The notes beneath the pieces were generated by a model. The model was given only the letters and a program-made list of their open reading frames with translations, made no database searches and was not told the DNA's origin. Positions 1 through 7,608 of a stretch of DNA of 21,973 bases are shown here, piece by piece. Source of the stretch: CAZFIM01 sp964519615 (lineage in GTDB: Bacteria; Chloroflexota; Dehalococcoidia; GIF9; UBA5629); assembly GCA_964519615.1 (NCBI GenBank), contig CAZFIM010000037.1, positions 1 to 21,973 of the forward strand, in the 5' to 3' direction. The translations under genes were made by a program, and so were the position numbers. The number at the start of each line of letters is the position of its first letter. Within the stretch, counting starts at the first letter, position 1.

Positions 1-91
1 TACCCATCGGCGCCATGGCGATTCTATTGGGAATTTCGACACATCCTATGGATATCGGTTCAAATAGATGTGAAAAACGATGGTCCGGCAT
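1..91 (-). CDS. Old Yellow Enzyme family NADH:flavin oxidoreductase, N-terminal fragment
   Basis: Only the first 30 codons are inside the window; the gene runs off the left edge. Reading the minus strand from the ATG at 91, the peptide begins MPDHRFSHLFEP and continues through IPNRIAMAPMG. The pattern LFEPI.IG..E..NRI.MAPMG is the characteristic first beta strand and FMN-contacting segment of OYE-type TIM-barrel oxidoreductases (2,4-dienoyl-CoA reductase, BaiC/BaiH-like enoate reductases, trimethylamine dehydrogenase). These reduce activated C=C bonds or demethylate amines with FMN, and the long forms also carry an Fe-S cluster and FAD. A GGAGG motif lies about 11 nt before the start. It is divergent from the DUF169 gene. 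The subfamily and substrate cannot be told from this fragment. Confidence 0.8.
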   Translation of the reverse strand, partial: MPDHRFSHLFEPISIGCVEIPNRIAMAPMG

Positions 92-497
92 AGTTTATCT
101 TTCCTCCGTGTTGATTCTCACTATAAACTCATTCAGGCTGCGCAGAGAATATATCCGTATTCGGCTATTGTTACTGTTCCGATTTAAATTGTGAGAGTAA
201 TAATTGTATCACCAGTATAAACTACGTTGCGAATCCGGTCAAAGGAATTAATAAAGCAGCCGCATAAGCGAAAACTAAAAATTATCTGTCTTGACGGTTG
301 TCCAGGATAAAGCGTATTATTTCAAAAGATGAATTGTTAATAAATATCCATTTCTCTCCTTTAATCCTGCATTTGAAAGGAGGACCTGCTATTATGCCGA
401 CGTGAATTTTTTTATTCTGCTGATATCATTTGCGATCATATTATTTGTAAACGTATAATGCAATATATATGCTCAAATAAAAAATGAGGAGGCTACC
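92..497. other. Divergent intergenic region between the OYE-like gene and DUF169
   Basis: This 406-bp, AT-rich stretch has no convincing gene. It should hold promoters for both divergent genes. A candidate plus-strand promoter is at 430-459. A strong Shine-Dalgarno (AAAGGAGG, 376-383) precedes an ATG at 394 that meets a stop after three codons (394-405). This is either a start-stop leader element or the remnant of a lost gene. Confidence 0.5.
430..459 (+). promoter_or_regulatory. Candidate sigma-70 type promoter for the DUF169 gene
   Basis: TTGCGA (430-435) and a perfect TATAAT (454-459) are separated by 18 nt. The -10 lies 38 nt before the GTG start at 498, which fits a short leader. Assigned by eye only. 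Confidence 0.4.
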
Positions 498-1253
498 GTG
501 AAACCGCTTACCACTGACCTTTCAATCTACAAAAAGTTTAATTTCGAATATTCTCCCGTTGGTGTAAAATTCCTTTTTGCCAAGCCGGAAGGCTTTAAGC
601 AGCTTGATAAAGAATTGCCTCTCTGCGAAATGGTGATGGAAGCGCACAGGAAAAAGGAAGCTTTTTATATAACCAAGGAAAATGAGGATTGTATGGGGAG
701 AGAGATTCTGGGAATGTTGCCGTTTCCTGAGTATGCTAAGGCCGGGCAACTGGGCGTGGATTTTGAAGTTTTCGAGGATTCGCGAGCTAATTCAAGGATG
801 TATCACCATAATATGACATTTCCGCTCGGGACCGTTAACTATATCATTTTTGCGCCGCTGGACGCATTAACCTTTGATCCTGACCTTCTGATTCTTATAA
901 CGAATGCCAGTCAGGCAGAGATTGTTATGAGAGCATCGAGTTATAGAACAGGAGAGCTGTGGAACTCCGTTTCTTTCTCCGTTGCCGGTTGTGCCTGGGT
1001 TTTTGCTTATCCCTATAAGACAGGCAAGGTTAACTATATCGTGACCGGCATGAATTTTGGCACCAAGGCAAAAGGGATATACCCCGAGGGGCTGATAATG
1101 ATCTCAATCCCGTGGGATAAGGTGCCTGAGATTACCACAAGCCTGCAGGAGATGAAATGGGTTCTTCCATCATATACTGATGGCCGTGAAAACTTCATAA
1201 AACGTGAACGCCGCTATAATTCAACATGGGCTAAAAAGGCTTTAAACCCATAA
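498..1253 (+). CDS. DUF169 family protein
   Basis: This 251-residue protein matches the DUF169 pattern. It has an early P-VGVKF segment (residues 20-25), paired cysteines C43 and C65 with the CMGREILGM stretch, a central FAPLDAL segment (119-124) followed by DPDL, and NASQAEIVMRA (136-146), corresponding to the family's PxQAMxL region. A third cysteine is C165. The usual GCxGxR-like motif near the C-terminus reads GMNFGTKAKG here, so its cysteine is missing. There is no signal peptide or membrane segment, so the protein is probably cytosolic. The family occurs mainly in anaerobes and archaea and has no settled biochemical role. The start is GTG at 498, chosen because GAGGAGG lies 7 nt upstream. 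It appears to be a single-gene unit, since the next plus-strand gene is 661 bp away. Family assignment is good; function is unknown. Confidence 0.85.
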   Translation: MKPLTTDLSIYKKFNFEYSPVGVKFLFAKPEGFKQLDKELPLCEMVMEAHRKKEAFYITKENEDCMGREILGMLPFPEYAKAGQLGVDFEVFEDSRANSRMYHHNMTFPLGTVNYIIFAPLDALTFDPDLLILITNASQAEIVMRASSYRTGELWNSVSFSVAGCAWVFAYPYKTGKVNYIVTGMNFGTKAKGIYPEGLIMISIPWDKVPEITTSLQEMKWVLPSYTDGRENFIKRERRYNSTWAKKALNP

Positions 1254-1914
1254 TTATTTTTATGATATTGAAACCTGAGCTCAGAATCTTCGTCTGATCT
1301 GACTAGCTAAAAGTTGAGATATCACCGGAGAATTGACAGGATAGAAGGCCTGGAGAAGGAGTATCATTATCCGGGCGCTCTATCTTATCTGTCATTTATT
1401 CAGGCTATTTGCACTATATGCAGCGGATTTCTAAAACTAGCTGTTGTGATACGGACAGCGAACGTATTAGCGGATGAGATTATAGCCGGTTAATTATTGC
1501 CATCTGTCAGATTTACACTTATACGATTAACGGATCTAAGTCAGACAGCGAGAAGGAAAAAACGCGTTTAAAGACCTGTGAATAATGGTAATAGCAGCGT
1601 TGACGTCGAATAACTGCTATGCTAGAATTTAGCTTGATTTTTAGATTATTACCGGTACGCACCTGCATTTATCACCTCAGGGCATAATGGTGAAAAAAAG
1701 TACATTTTTTCTCTTTGAGCCATGTAATTATGATTTTCCGGCAGCTATTGTCTGGATACGGAAACTAACGCCGCGGTTACGGAAAGAAAATCTGAAATGC
1801 TCTGGTATTACAGATAAATACCATCAAATAGAAAACATTTTGCCTGTATATTAATTAACCGCGCTTAACAGAGAGTTATTAAATCAATCAATTAATTAAT
1901 AAAGGAGGTCTCTT
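1254..1914. other. Intergenic region between DUF169 and Fe-ADH, no gene seen
   Basis: No reading frame with family resemblance was found in this 661-bp stretch on either strand. A small palindrome CTGAGCTCAG occurs at 1275-1284, and an inverted repeat TGGTATT-N7-AATACCA at 1803-1823 lies about 90 nt before the Fe-ADH start and could be an operator. No clear rho-independent terminator for DUF169 and no good promoter for Fe-ADH was recognised. Confidence 0.5.
1803..1823. promoter_or_regulatory. Inverted repeat upstream of Fe-ADH, possible operator
   Basis: TGGTATT (1803-1809) and AATACCA (1817-1823) form a perfect 7-bp inverted repeat around a 7-nt centre, 91 nt before the start codon. TGGT...ACCA ends are seen in operators of several GntR-family regulators, but no regulator is linked to this site by sequence alone. 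Confidence 0.25.
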
Positions 1915-3087
1915 ATGGTAAATCCTGATGTCAATCTGTCGATCCCAAACACTTTTATCGGTATTAATGCAGTGGAAAAAATAGGTGAGGTAGTAAAGGG
2001 ATTCAGGCCGAAAAAAATTCTCATTCTGACGGACAAGCCGATCATTCAGTCCGGGCTGCTTGACAAGGTTAAAGGGCAGCTTGATAAGGGCAAGTTTAAA
2101 TATGATGTTTATGACGGGTGCAAGGCAGATCCGCCCATGACGCTCATTCAGGAGCTTGGACAAAAAATAAAGGATGCAAAATACGATCTTCTAATCGGAG
2201 TCGGCGGTGGCAGCAATATGGATGTGACCAAGGTGGTGAGTTTGTTACCATTGAACGAAGGTGTCACGGTAAGGGACCTTGTAAATGGGAAGAGTGTTCC
2301 TAAGACATTACCGAAAATCCTGGTTCCGACTACCGCCGGTACCGGTGCTGAATGGAGCAGTGTCGCTATTGTTTCAGATACGGATGACCAAAAACGCGCC
2401 ATCCATACAGATAAGAATCTTCCCAATGCGGTGATCATCGATCCGGAACTTATGCGCCGCATGCCGCCGGGCCTTACCGCTGCGACAGGTATGGACGCTC
2501 TTGTCCATTGTATTGAAGCATATACCAGTTGCGCAGCCAATATTGTTTCAGATATGTTTGCCGCAACGGCAATCGAGTTAATTAGTAAAAATATACGTCG
2601 TGCGTACGCTAAAGGGGATCTTGATATGGAGGCGCGCTATAATATGGCCATCGCGGCACCTATGGCTATGCGTGCTGCCTCCCTCAGCGGAACGAGTATA
2701 GCTCATTTCTTAAGTGAACCGGTACAAAAAAGAGTTCATATGCCTCACGGTCATGCCTGTACCATGATGATGCCTTATGCCATGGAATTTGGTCTCATAG
2801 GTAATCTCGCCAGATTTGCTAAAGTGGCGGAGATTATGGGAGAGAATATCGTCGGTCTTTCAACATACGATGCTGCGAGAAAATCAATCGACGCAGTCAA
2901 ACAGCTCATGATAGATTTCAAAATGCCCCGCAGCCTTGCTGAAGTGGGAATAAAGGAGTCTGATATCGACGGCATGGTACAGGAGATGCATGATGATAAA
3001 GAGTTCCTTATCTCGATTTGGAATCCGCGTAATATCACCAGGGAGGAGTCCAAACAGCTTTATCTGAAGGCAATGAAAGGGTGGTAA
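1915..3087 (+). CDS. Iron-containing alcohol dehydrogenase (group III Fe-ADH family)
   Basis: The enzyme is predicted to interconvert an alcohol and an aldehyde or ketone with NAD(P)H. Its 390 residues are the normal family length. The N-terminal Rossmann-like half carries GVGGGSNMD with GGGS at 97-100, and the family motif PTTAGTGAE is at 138-146. The C-terminal helical half carries the metal ligands D194 and H198 (MDALVH), H264 (AHFLSEP) and H278 (PHGHA), so the metal site is intact. The ATG at 1915 is supported by AAAGGAGGT 6 nt upstream. The gene ends at a strong bidirectional terminator and seems monocistronic. The substrate is not evident; relatives include 1,3-propanediol, lactaldehyde and methanol dehydrogenases. 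The dhaL fragment at the far right of the window might hint at glycerol or dihydroxyacetone metabolism, but it is 19 kb away. Confidence 0.93.
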   Translation: MVNPDVNLSIPNTFIGINAVEKIGEVVKGFRPKKILILTDKPIIQSGLLDKVKGQLDKGKFKYDVYDGCKADPPMTLIQELGQKIKDAKYDLLIGVGGGSNMDVTKVVSLLPLNEGVTVRDLVNGKSVPKTLPKILVPTTAGTGAEWSSVAIVSDTDDQKRAIHTDKNLPNAVIIDPELMRRMPPGLTAATGMDALVHCIEAYTSCAANIVSDMFAATAIELISKNIRRAYAKGDLDMEARYNMAIAAPMAMRAASLSGTSIAHFLSEPVQKRVHMPHGHACTMMMPYAMEFGLIGNLARFAKVAEIMGENIVGLSTYDAARKSIDAVKQLMIDFKMPRSLAEVGIKESDIDGMVQEMHDDKEFLISIWNPRNITREESKQLYLKAMKGW

Positions 3088-3160
3088 TTCTCAGGCCCAG
3101 TCCTTTGATGACAGCTTCAAGCTGCTAGTGCTATTTCACGGTAGGTGATGCTTTCATAAT

Positions 3161-3194
3161 AAAATGCCTGTAATCTTTAGATTACAGGCATTTT
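3161..3194. terminator. Bidirectional rho-independent terminator between convergent genes
   Basis: A perfect 15-bp inverted repeat (3161-3175 and 3180-3194) surrounds a TTTA loop. The left arm starts with AAAA and the right arm ends with TTTT, so a U-tract is produced on either strand. It sits between the convergent Fe-ADH (stop 3087) and SDR (stop 3246) genes and should terminate both. Confidence 0.88.
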
Positions 3195-3245
3195 CATTTA
3201 TTAACTCTTAGTAATGGTATATAACTGAAGGACAGTAACCGTTCT

Positions 3246-4013
3246 CTATTGCATGAGGTGGCCGCCGTTAACCAGTATGCACTGACCGGTAACAAAATCG
3301 GAATCCTTGGAAGCCAAAAAGAGAGCCGTGCCAACTATATCTTCAGCTACTGACAGCCGCTTAATACACTGTGACTGGATGACGTTCGGCATAAGATCGC
3401 TATATCCCTGCTGCCCCTTTGCTGCCTCTGTCGCAGTGTACCCGGGTCCTATGCTGTTAACGTTAATCCCCGAAGGGCTGAGCGCTCCTGCCAGTGCCTG
3501 CGTAAAGAGGTAAACGGCTGATTTGCTAAGGGCATAGGGAAGAAAATATTGCGCATCGGGAGATTTGATTACATCCGATGCTATATTGACAATTTTGCCC
3601 TTTTTTTGTTTGAGCATGAGGGGTGAGATATACTTGCAGCATAACCACGTACCGGTGACATTGACCCGGAATATCTTGTCGAAATCAGTTGTTTGCCATT
3701 TATCCCATGGCCCGGGATTAATAGCAGCCCATACGGCGGCATTGTTGACCAGTATATCGACTTTACCGAATTTCTTGATTACTTCATCGGCCAACTTCTT
3801 TACATCATCTTCATTGGAGATATCCACCTTCATCGCTGCTGCCTGACCGCCTTTAGCTTCGATGGCTTTTACCACCTTTTCAGCATTTCCTAGATTGATA
3901 TCGGGAATAAAAACTTTAGCTCCTTCTTCTGCGAACCTGAGAGCAAAAGCCTCTCCCAGGCCGCTGCCTCCGCCGGTAATAATGGCTACTTCATTTTTTA
4001 ATCTGTCTGACAT
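3246..4013 (-). CDS. SDR family NAD(P)-dependent oxidoreductase
   Basis: This is a classical short-chain dehydrogenase of 255 residues. The cofactor motif TGGGSGLG is at 13-20. An acidic residue at the end of beta-2 (D38) favours NAD(H) over NADP(H). NNA is at 90-92. The catalytic set is N118, S146, Y160 and K164 (YALSK). The PG...T segment at 190-194 and a VNGG C-terminal motif are also present. The closest general type is FabG or 3-hydroxyacyl-CoA/secondary alcohol dehydrogenase; the substrate cannot be assigned. The start ATG at 4013 has AAAGGAG 7 nt upstream. It is 202 bp downstream of livF with a plausible promoter in the gap, so it may be either the last gene of the Liv operon or a separate unit. 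Confidence 0.92.
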   Translation of the reverse strand: MSDRLKNEVAIITGGGSGLGEAFALRFAEEGAKVFIPDINLGNAEKVVKAIEAKGGQAAAMKVDISNEDDVKKLADEVIKKFGKVDILVNNAAVWAAINPGPWDKWQTTDFDKIFRVNVTGTWLCCKYISPLMLKQKKGKIVNIASDVIKSPDAQYFLPYALSKSAVYLFTQALAGALSPSGINVNSIGPGYTATEAAKGQQGYSDLMPNVIQSQCIKRLSVAEDIVGTALFLASKDSDFVTGQCILVNGGHLMQ

Positions 4014-4118
4014 ATCTGACTCCTTTGTTATTTATTGCGGAAATACTCTATTTGTAAAGTAGATTATTTAGATGTGTATACAATCACGGATCATAAAAAA
4101 TACACGTCAGGTATTTAT

Positions 4119-4147
4119 ATTATGCACTTCCAGGTTTCTCAGTGCAA
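4119..4147 (-). promoter_or_regulatory. Candidate promoter for the SDR gene with embedded inverted repeat
   Basis: On the minus strand, TTGCAC (4147-4142) and CATAAT (4124-4119) are 17 nt apart. An inverted repeat TGCACT-N12-AGTGCA (4123-4128 and 4141-4146) overlaps the inner edges of both promoter boxes, so a bound dimer would block polymerase. The leader to the SDR start would be about 100 nt. Confidence 0.35.
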
Positions 4148-4215
4148 TAGTGTATCCGCCATTAGTAATAATTTTAGATAATTGTATATTCGCCCGGTTT
4201 TTCCCTTTGTTCTAT

Positions 4216-4926
4216 TTACAGTCCCAGATATACTTTTTTTACATGGTCGCTTTCCAATAGCTCGTTGCATGTACCTTCCATGCCCACAGCCCCATTTTCA
4301 AGCACACAGGCACGGTCAGAGATTTCCAGTGTATGCCGGACATTCTGCTCTACCATCAATATGGTTATACCTTGCTTGCGCAGCGATTCCGCTACTTTAA
4401 AGACCTCAACGACAAATTTAGGTGCCAGACCGTATGACGGCTCATCGAACATAACCAGTTTTGGCCTGGACATCAGCCCCCTGCCCATTGCCACCATTTG
4501 CTTTTCTCCGCCGCTTAAGGTACGTGCCTGCTGCCCCTGTCTCTCCTTTAAGGTGGGGAAAATCTCGTAGACCTGTTTGAGTGTTTCATCTTTATATTTC
4601 CATGCGCGGTTAGGGAAAGCGCCCATTTCCAGATTCTCAAGTACCGTCATATCGTTAAAAAGTTTGCCGCCTTCGGGTACATGCGAGATACCAAGTTCGA
4701 CTATCTCATGAGGCGATATACCGACTATCGATTTATCCATGAATTCAATTGTCCCCGAAGTGGGACGTACCAGACCTGAAATAGTGTTGAGCAGAGTGGT
4801 TTTACCGGCACCATTGGAGCCTACAAGTGCAACAATCTCTCCCTCGTCGACACGTAACGATACATTCCAGAGGGCCTGGATATTGCCATAGAAAGTGTTT
4901 AAGTTCTTTATTTCAAGCATAGTCAT
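4216..4926 (-). CDS. livF: Branched-chain amino acid-type ABC transporter ATP-binding protein LivF
   Basis: This is one of the two cytoplasmic ATPases of a Liv/HAAT importer. It has 236 residues, the usual LivF length. Walker A GSNGAGKT is at 36-43, the ABC signature LSGGE at 137-141, Walker B LVMFDEP at 157-163 and the switch region VEQN at 192-195. Q in place of the switch His is typical of LivF. The protein ends in the VYLGL-type tail common to LivF/LivG. It starts 3 nt after the livG stop with GGGAG upstream, so it is tightly coupled. A second ATG two codons in is possible. It is the last gene of the block SBP-livH-livM-livG-livF. The transported substrate is not known; members of this family move amino acids, amides, urea or aromatic acids. 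Confidence 0.94.
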   Translation of the reverse strand: MTMLEIKNLNTFYGNIQALWNVSLRVDEGEIVALVGSNGAGKTTLLNTISGLVRPTSGTIEFMDKSIVGISPHEIVELGISHVPEGGKLFNDMTVLENLEMGAFPNRAWKYKDETLKQVYEIFPTLKERQGQQARTLSGGEKQMVAMGRGLMSRPKLVMFDEPSYGLAPKFVVEVFKVAESLRKQGITILMVEQNVRHTLEISDRACVLENGAVGMEGTCNELLESDHVKKVYLGL

Positions 4927-4929
4927 AGT

Positions 4930-5649
4930 TTATTCTCCCAGATATACCTCGATAACGGTATGGCTGTTGGCGATCTCCTGCGGATTGCCTTCCGCAATTT
5001 TCACACCGTGGTGGAGCACAATAATTCTGTTGCATATGTTCATTATCGCTCTCATTACATGCTCGATCATGATGATAGTGATCTTCCTCTTTTGAATACG
5101 CTTAACCAGTTCCATAGCCTCGCTGACTTCGGTGGCGTTAAGACCTGCCATAAGCTCATCCAGCAGCAGCAGGTCAGGTCTGGTGGCAAGAGCCCTGGCT
5201 ACTTCCAGACGTTTTTGATTGACGAGAGTTAAATCTCTGCCGTAGACAGCCTTCAGATCTGATAAACCTACAAATTCCAGGAGCTCATGCGCTTCTTTTA
5301 AGGCCTCGGATGTTGAGGATCCGTGCTGTATGCCGTAATATGAACCCAACATAACATTATCGAGTATGGTCAAGTTGGGGAAAATTTTAACGGACTGGAA
5401 AGTCCTGGCCATGCCCATCCTGCATATTTTATAGGGATTAAGACCTGTAATATTACGACCCTGGAATATTATTTTGCCTGGTTTCGGCGTGAATGCCCCT
5501 GATAGCAGGTTAAACAGCGTAGTCTTGCCGGCACCGTTAGGGCCGATAAGGCCGAGGATCTCTCCCTCATTAACCTGGAAACTTACATTGGTAACCGCGG
5601 CCAGCCCACCGAAATATTTGGTTGCTTTTTCAACTTCAAGTACTGGCAT
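4930..5649 (-). CDS. livG: Branched-chain amino acid-type ABC transporter ATP-binding protein LivG
   Basis: This is the second ATPase of the Liv importer, with 239 residues. Walker A GPNGAGKT is at 36-43, the ARTFQ Q-loop at 81-85 and Walker B LLLLDE at 160-165. The segment DELMAGLN stands where DEPAAGLN is usual, and the switch His is H197 (MIEHVM). The ABC signature is degenerate: LTLVNQKRLEVARAL (140-154) replaces the LSYGQQRRLE type, so the signature Gly is gone. A subset of LivG-like proteins seems to have this form, and LivF keeps an intact signature. The gene overlaps the 3' end of livM by 14 bp, with GGGAGG inside livM as its ribosome site, which implies translational coupling. Confidence 0.94.
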   Translation of the reverse strand: MPVLEVEKATKYFGGLAAVTNVSFQVNEGEILGLIGPNGAGKTTLFNLLSGAFTPKPGKIIFQGRNITGLNPYKICRMGMARTFQSVKIFPNLTILDNVMLGSYYGIQHGSSTSEALKEAHELLEFVGLSDLKAVYGRDLTLVNQKRLEVARALATRPDLLLLDELMAGLNATEVSEAMELVKRIQKRKITIIMIEHVMRAIMNICNRIIVLHHGVKIAEGNPQEIANSHTVIEVYLGE

Positions 5650-6586
5650 GTTGCCTCCCGGGTGATCGTTGCCATAATTTCTGCACGATTCCTATAATTC
5701 CTTTAGGCATATAGAGTATGGAAAGTAATAAGATTATGCCGAACATGAGCATATAGTAGTAGGGGAATTCCGTTATCAGTTTCTCCTCAAGGAAGGCAAA
5801 GATGGCAGACCCGATCACGGGGCCCATTATATGTCCCACTCCGCCGAATATAGCCATCAATACCGGCAGGAAGGAGTAGAAATAGTTAAAGGCAATGTAA
5901 GGGTCTATGTATGTCCAGCGCGTAGCGATGATAGCCCCTGCTGCGCCCGTGAAAAAGGCACCTATGGCAAAGGTAACTACCTTCAATAAAGTTGTATTTA
6001 TACCTATATGCGCTGCCGCCTCCTCATTATCACCGATGGCCTCCAGCGCCTTTCCCCATTTGGACCGCCGTATCAGGTAAGCTACGATCATCAGTACCAC
6101 GAGTATCCCCAGTATCCAGTAGTAAATAGTGGTGTTGTCTACAACGATAACAAAGCGGCCTCTTGTGCCGGTGAACTTGACCTCATACCAGAGCAGGACC
6201 TGCTTGATAAGTTCAAGCAGACCGAAGGTAAAGATGGTGAAGTAGACGCCTTTCAACCTTAAGGTCAGTGCTCCAGTTAGTACAGCAATTACAAAGCTGA
6301 TTACGCCCGCGGTGAAAATTACCAGCGGCAGGTTAATCTGCTGGCCAAGCAGAGCGGAAGTATAAATTCCTACACCGAAAAATACCGCCGGTGCCAGCGA
6401 AATATAACCTGTCGGTCCGGAAAATATAGCCCAGCTTACGGTCAAAATGACGTACATCAATATATCGGTCATAAGAATTATTGAATAGGTTGTCCCATAC
6501 AATGTTAAGGTGGCTAATACCGCAAGAATTATAACAATTAGACCCGGTATCCACGCTTTTTTCCAATTTAATCCCATCTCATTCAT
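5636..6586 (-). CDS. livM: Branched-chain amino acid-type ABC transporter permease LivM
   Basis: This integral membrane permease has 316 residues and many hydrophobic segments. The cytoplasmic coupling region SKWGKALEAIGDNEEAA followed by HIGI corresponds to the LivM motif GRALKAIRDNE..A...GI that docks on the ATPases. The stretch AIGAFFTGAAGAI after it is also typical. LivM and LivH form the translocation path together. The start ATG at 6586 has AAGGAAG 7 nt upstream and is only 4 nt past the livH stop; another in-frame ATG is three codons later. The C-terminus overlaps livG by 14 bp. The substrate is not defined by the sequence. Confidence 0.93.
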   Translation of the reverse strand: MNEMGLNWKKAWIPGLIVIILAVLATLTLYGTTYSIILMTDILMYVILTVSWAIFSGPTGYISLAPAVFFGVGIYTSALLGQQINLPLVIFTAGVISFVIAVLTGALTLRLKGVYFTIFTFGLLELIKQVLLWYEVKFTGTRGRFVIVVDNTTIYYWILGILVVLMIVAYLIRRSKWGKALEAIGDNEEAAAHIGINTTLLKVVTFAIGAFFTGAAGAIIATRWTYIDPYIAFNYFYSFLPVLMAIFGGVGHIMGPVIGSAIFAFLEEKLITEFPYYYMLMFGIILLLSILYMPKGIIGIVQKLWQRSPGRQHAST

Positions 6587-6590
6587 ATCT

Positions 6591-7463
6591 TTACTTCCTT
6601 CCCATAATGCCTGCTGGCCTTACCAGAAGCAGGATAATGAAGATTACATAATATGCAGCTATGGAAAGGCCGGGCTCGATAAAGGCAACGATACTTCCGA
6701 TAATGCCCAGTATGAAGCCGCCGATAAAGCTGCCCGGTATACTACCCAGACCGCCCAGAACTACCACGATAATGGCGATTATGGCATATTCCAGTCCCAT
6801 AGTAGCAAAGGAAGGATAGAACATACTTATTAACGTTCCTGCTACACCGGCCATAGCGGCTCCAAGCCCGAAACAGAGTGCAAGCACCATATTTATATTT
6901 ACGCCCATCATTCCCGCGGTGGCCGGATCCTGCGCTGCTGCGCGGATGGCTTTGCCTATACGGGTTCGGGCAAGGAAGATGTAGAAGGCAATGCCGATTA
7001 CAACGGCAAATACCAGGGTAACAAGGCGGTTAGCGCCGAAAAGCGCACCTCCTATATCTACGGAAATTGACAGATAGGAATAAGACCGTAATTCTCCACC
7101 CCATATTATTAAAGCAATGTTTTGAATAATAAAGAGGATACCGAAAGCTGCCAGCATTGAACTTCCTTCAAAAGCTTCCAGAGAAGCGGATGATTGCAGC
7201 AGCTTTTTAAAAATGATGCGGTGAATGGCATAGCCCAGGACAAATGCGATCGGGCCGCAAATTACTACGGCGATGAGAGGGCTGATACCCAGAAAAGTGT
7301 ACATTGTCCAGGTACTCATAGCACCCAGCATGATAAACTCACCATGACCGATATTAAGTACGCGGGCGACGCCATACTGCAGACTGAGTCCCATCGCAAT
7401 CAACGCATAGATGCCGCCAAGGATGAGACCGGCGATCAACACGTCCAGGATCATTACAATCAT
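6591..7463 (-). CDS. livH: Branched-chain amino acid-type ABC transporter permease LivH
   Basis: This membrane permease has 290 residues from the chosen start. It has the LivH hallmarks: an N-terminal segment GGIYALIAMGLSLQYGVARVLNIGHGEF, described here as GGIYAL followed by the NIGHG motif. The coupling loop is RTRIGKAIRAAAQDPATA then GMMGV, and a Gly-rich VVVLGGLGSIPGS segment is near the end. The frame is open upstream to 7556, but that extension lies within a large stem-loop and lacks a ribosome site. ATG 7463 has AAGGGAG 9 nt upstream and gives the standard family N-terminus. It is separated from the binding-protein gene by 145 bp containing the hairpin at 7497-7576. Confidence 0.92.
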   Translation of the reverse strand: MIVMILDVLIAGLILGGIYALIAMGLSLQYGVARVLNIGHGEFIMLGAMSTWTMYTFLGISPLIAVVICGPIAFVLGYAIHRIIFKKLLQSSASLEAFEGSSMLAAFGILFIIQNIALIIWGGELRSYSYLSISVDIGGALFGANRLVTLVFAVVIGIAFYIFLARTRIGKAIRAAAQDPATAGMMGVNINMVLALCFGLGAAMAGVAGTLISMFYPSFATMGLEYAIIAIIVVVLGGLGSIPGSFIGGFILGIIGSIVAFIEPGLSIAAYYVIFIILLLVRPAGIMGRK

Positions 7464-7496
7464 AATGATGGCTCCCTTACTACAGCAGTTAGAAAC

Positions 7497-7576
7497 GGCA
7501 GGCTGTCCAAAGGTAAGGTGCTTTCTGTCAACAGATATCAGCACCTTTGCCGTCATGCTGTTGGTGACAGCCTGCC
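7497..7576 (-). promoter_or_regulatory. Nested stem-loop between the Liv binding-protein gene and livH
   Basis: An outer perfect 11-bp inverted repeat (GGCAGGCTGTC 7497-7507 with GACAGCCTGCC 7566-7576) encloses an 8-bp repeat (AAGGTGCT 7515-7522 with AGCACCTT 7540-7547) and a small inner stem (TCTGT/ACAGA, 7524-7535). No U-tract follows on the minus strand, so it is not a classical terminator. Intercistronic stem-loops after binding-protein genes are known to protect the upstream mRNA or to attenuate downstream permease expression. That role is inferred here. Confidence 0.6.
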
Positions 7577-7608
7577 TGTTTGATCACACTATTTTCAATT
7601 CAATGGTT

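Noticed and set aside
2148..2540. 130-aa minus-strand open frame
   Set aside because: It lies inside the Fe-ADH coding region on the opposite strand and shows no protein family features.
7464..7556. 31-residue N-terminal extension of LivH
   Set aside because: It runs through the intercistronic stem-loop, has no ribosome site, and the ATG at 7463 gives the standard LivH N-terminus.
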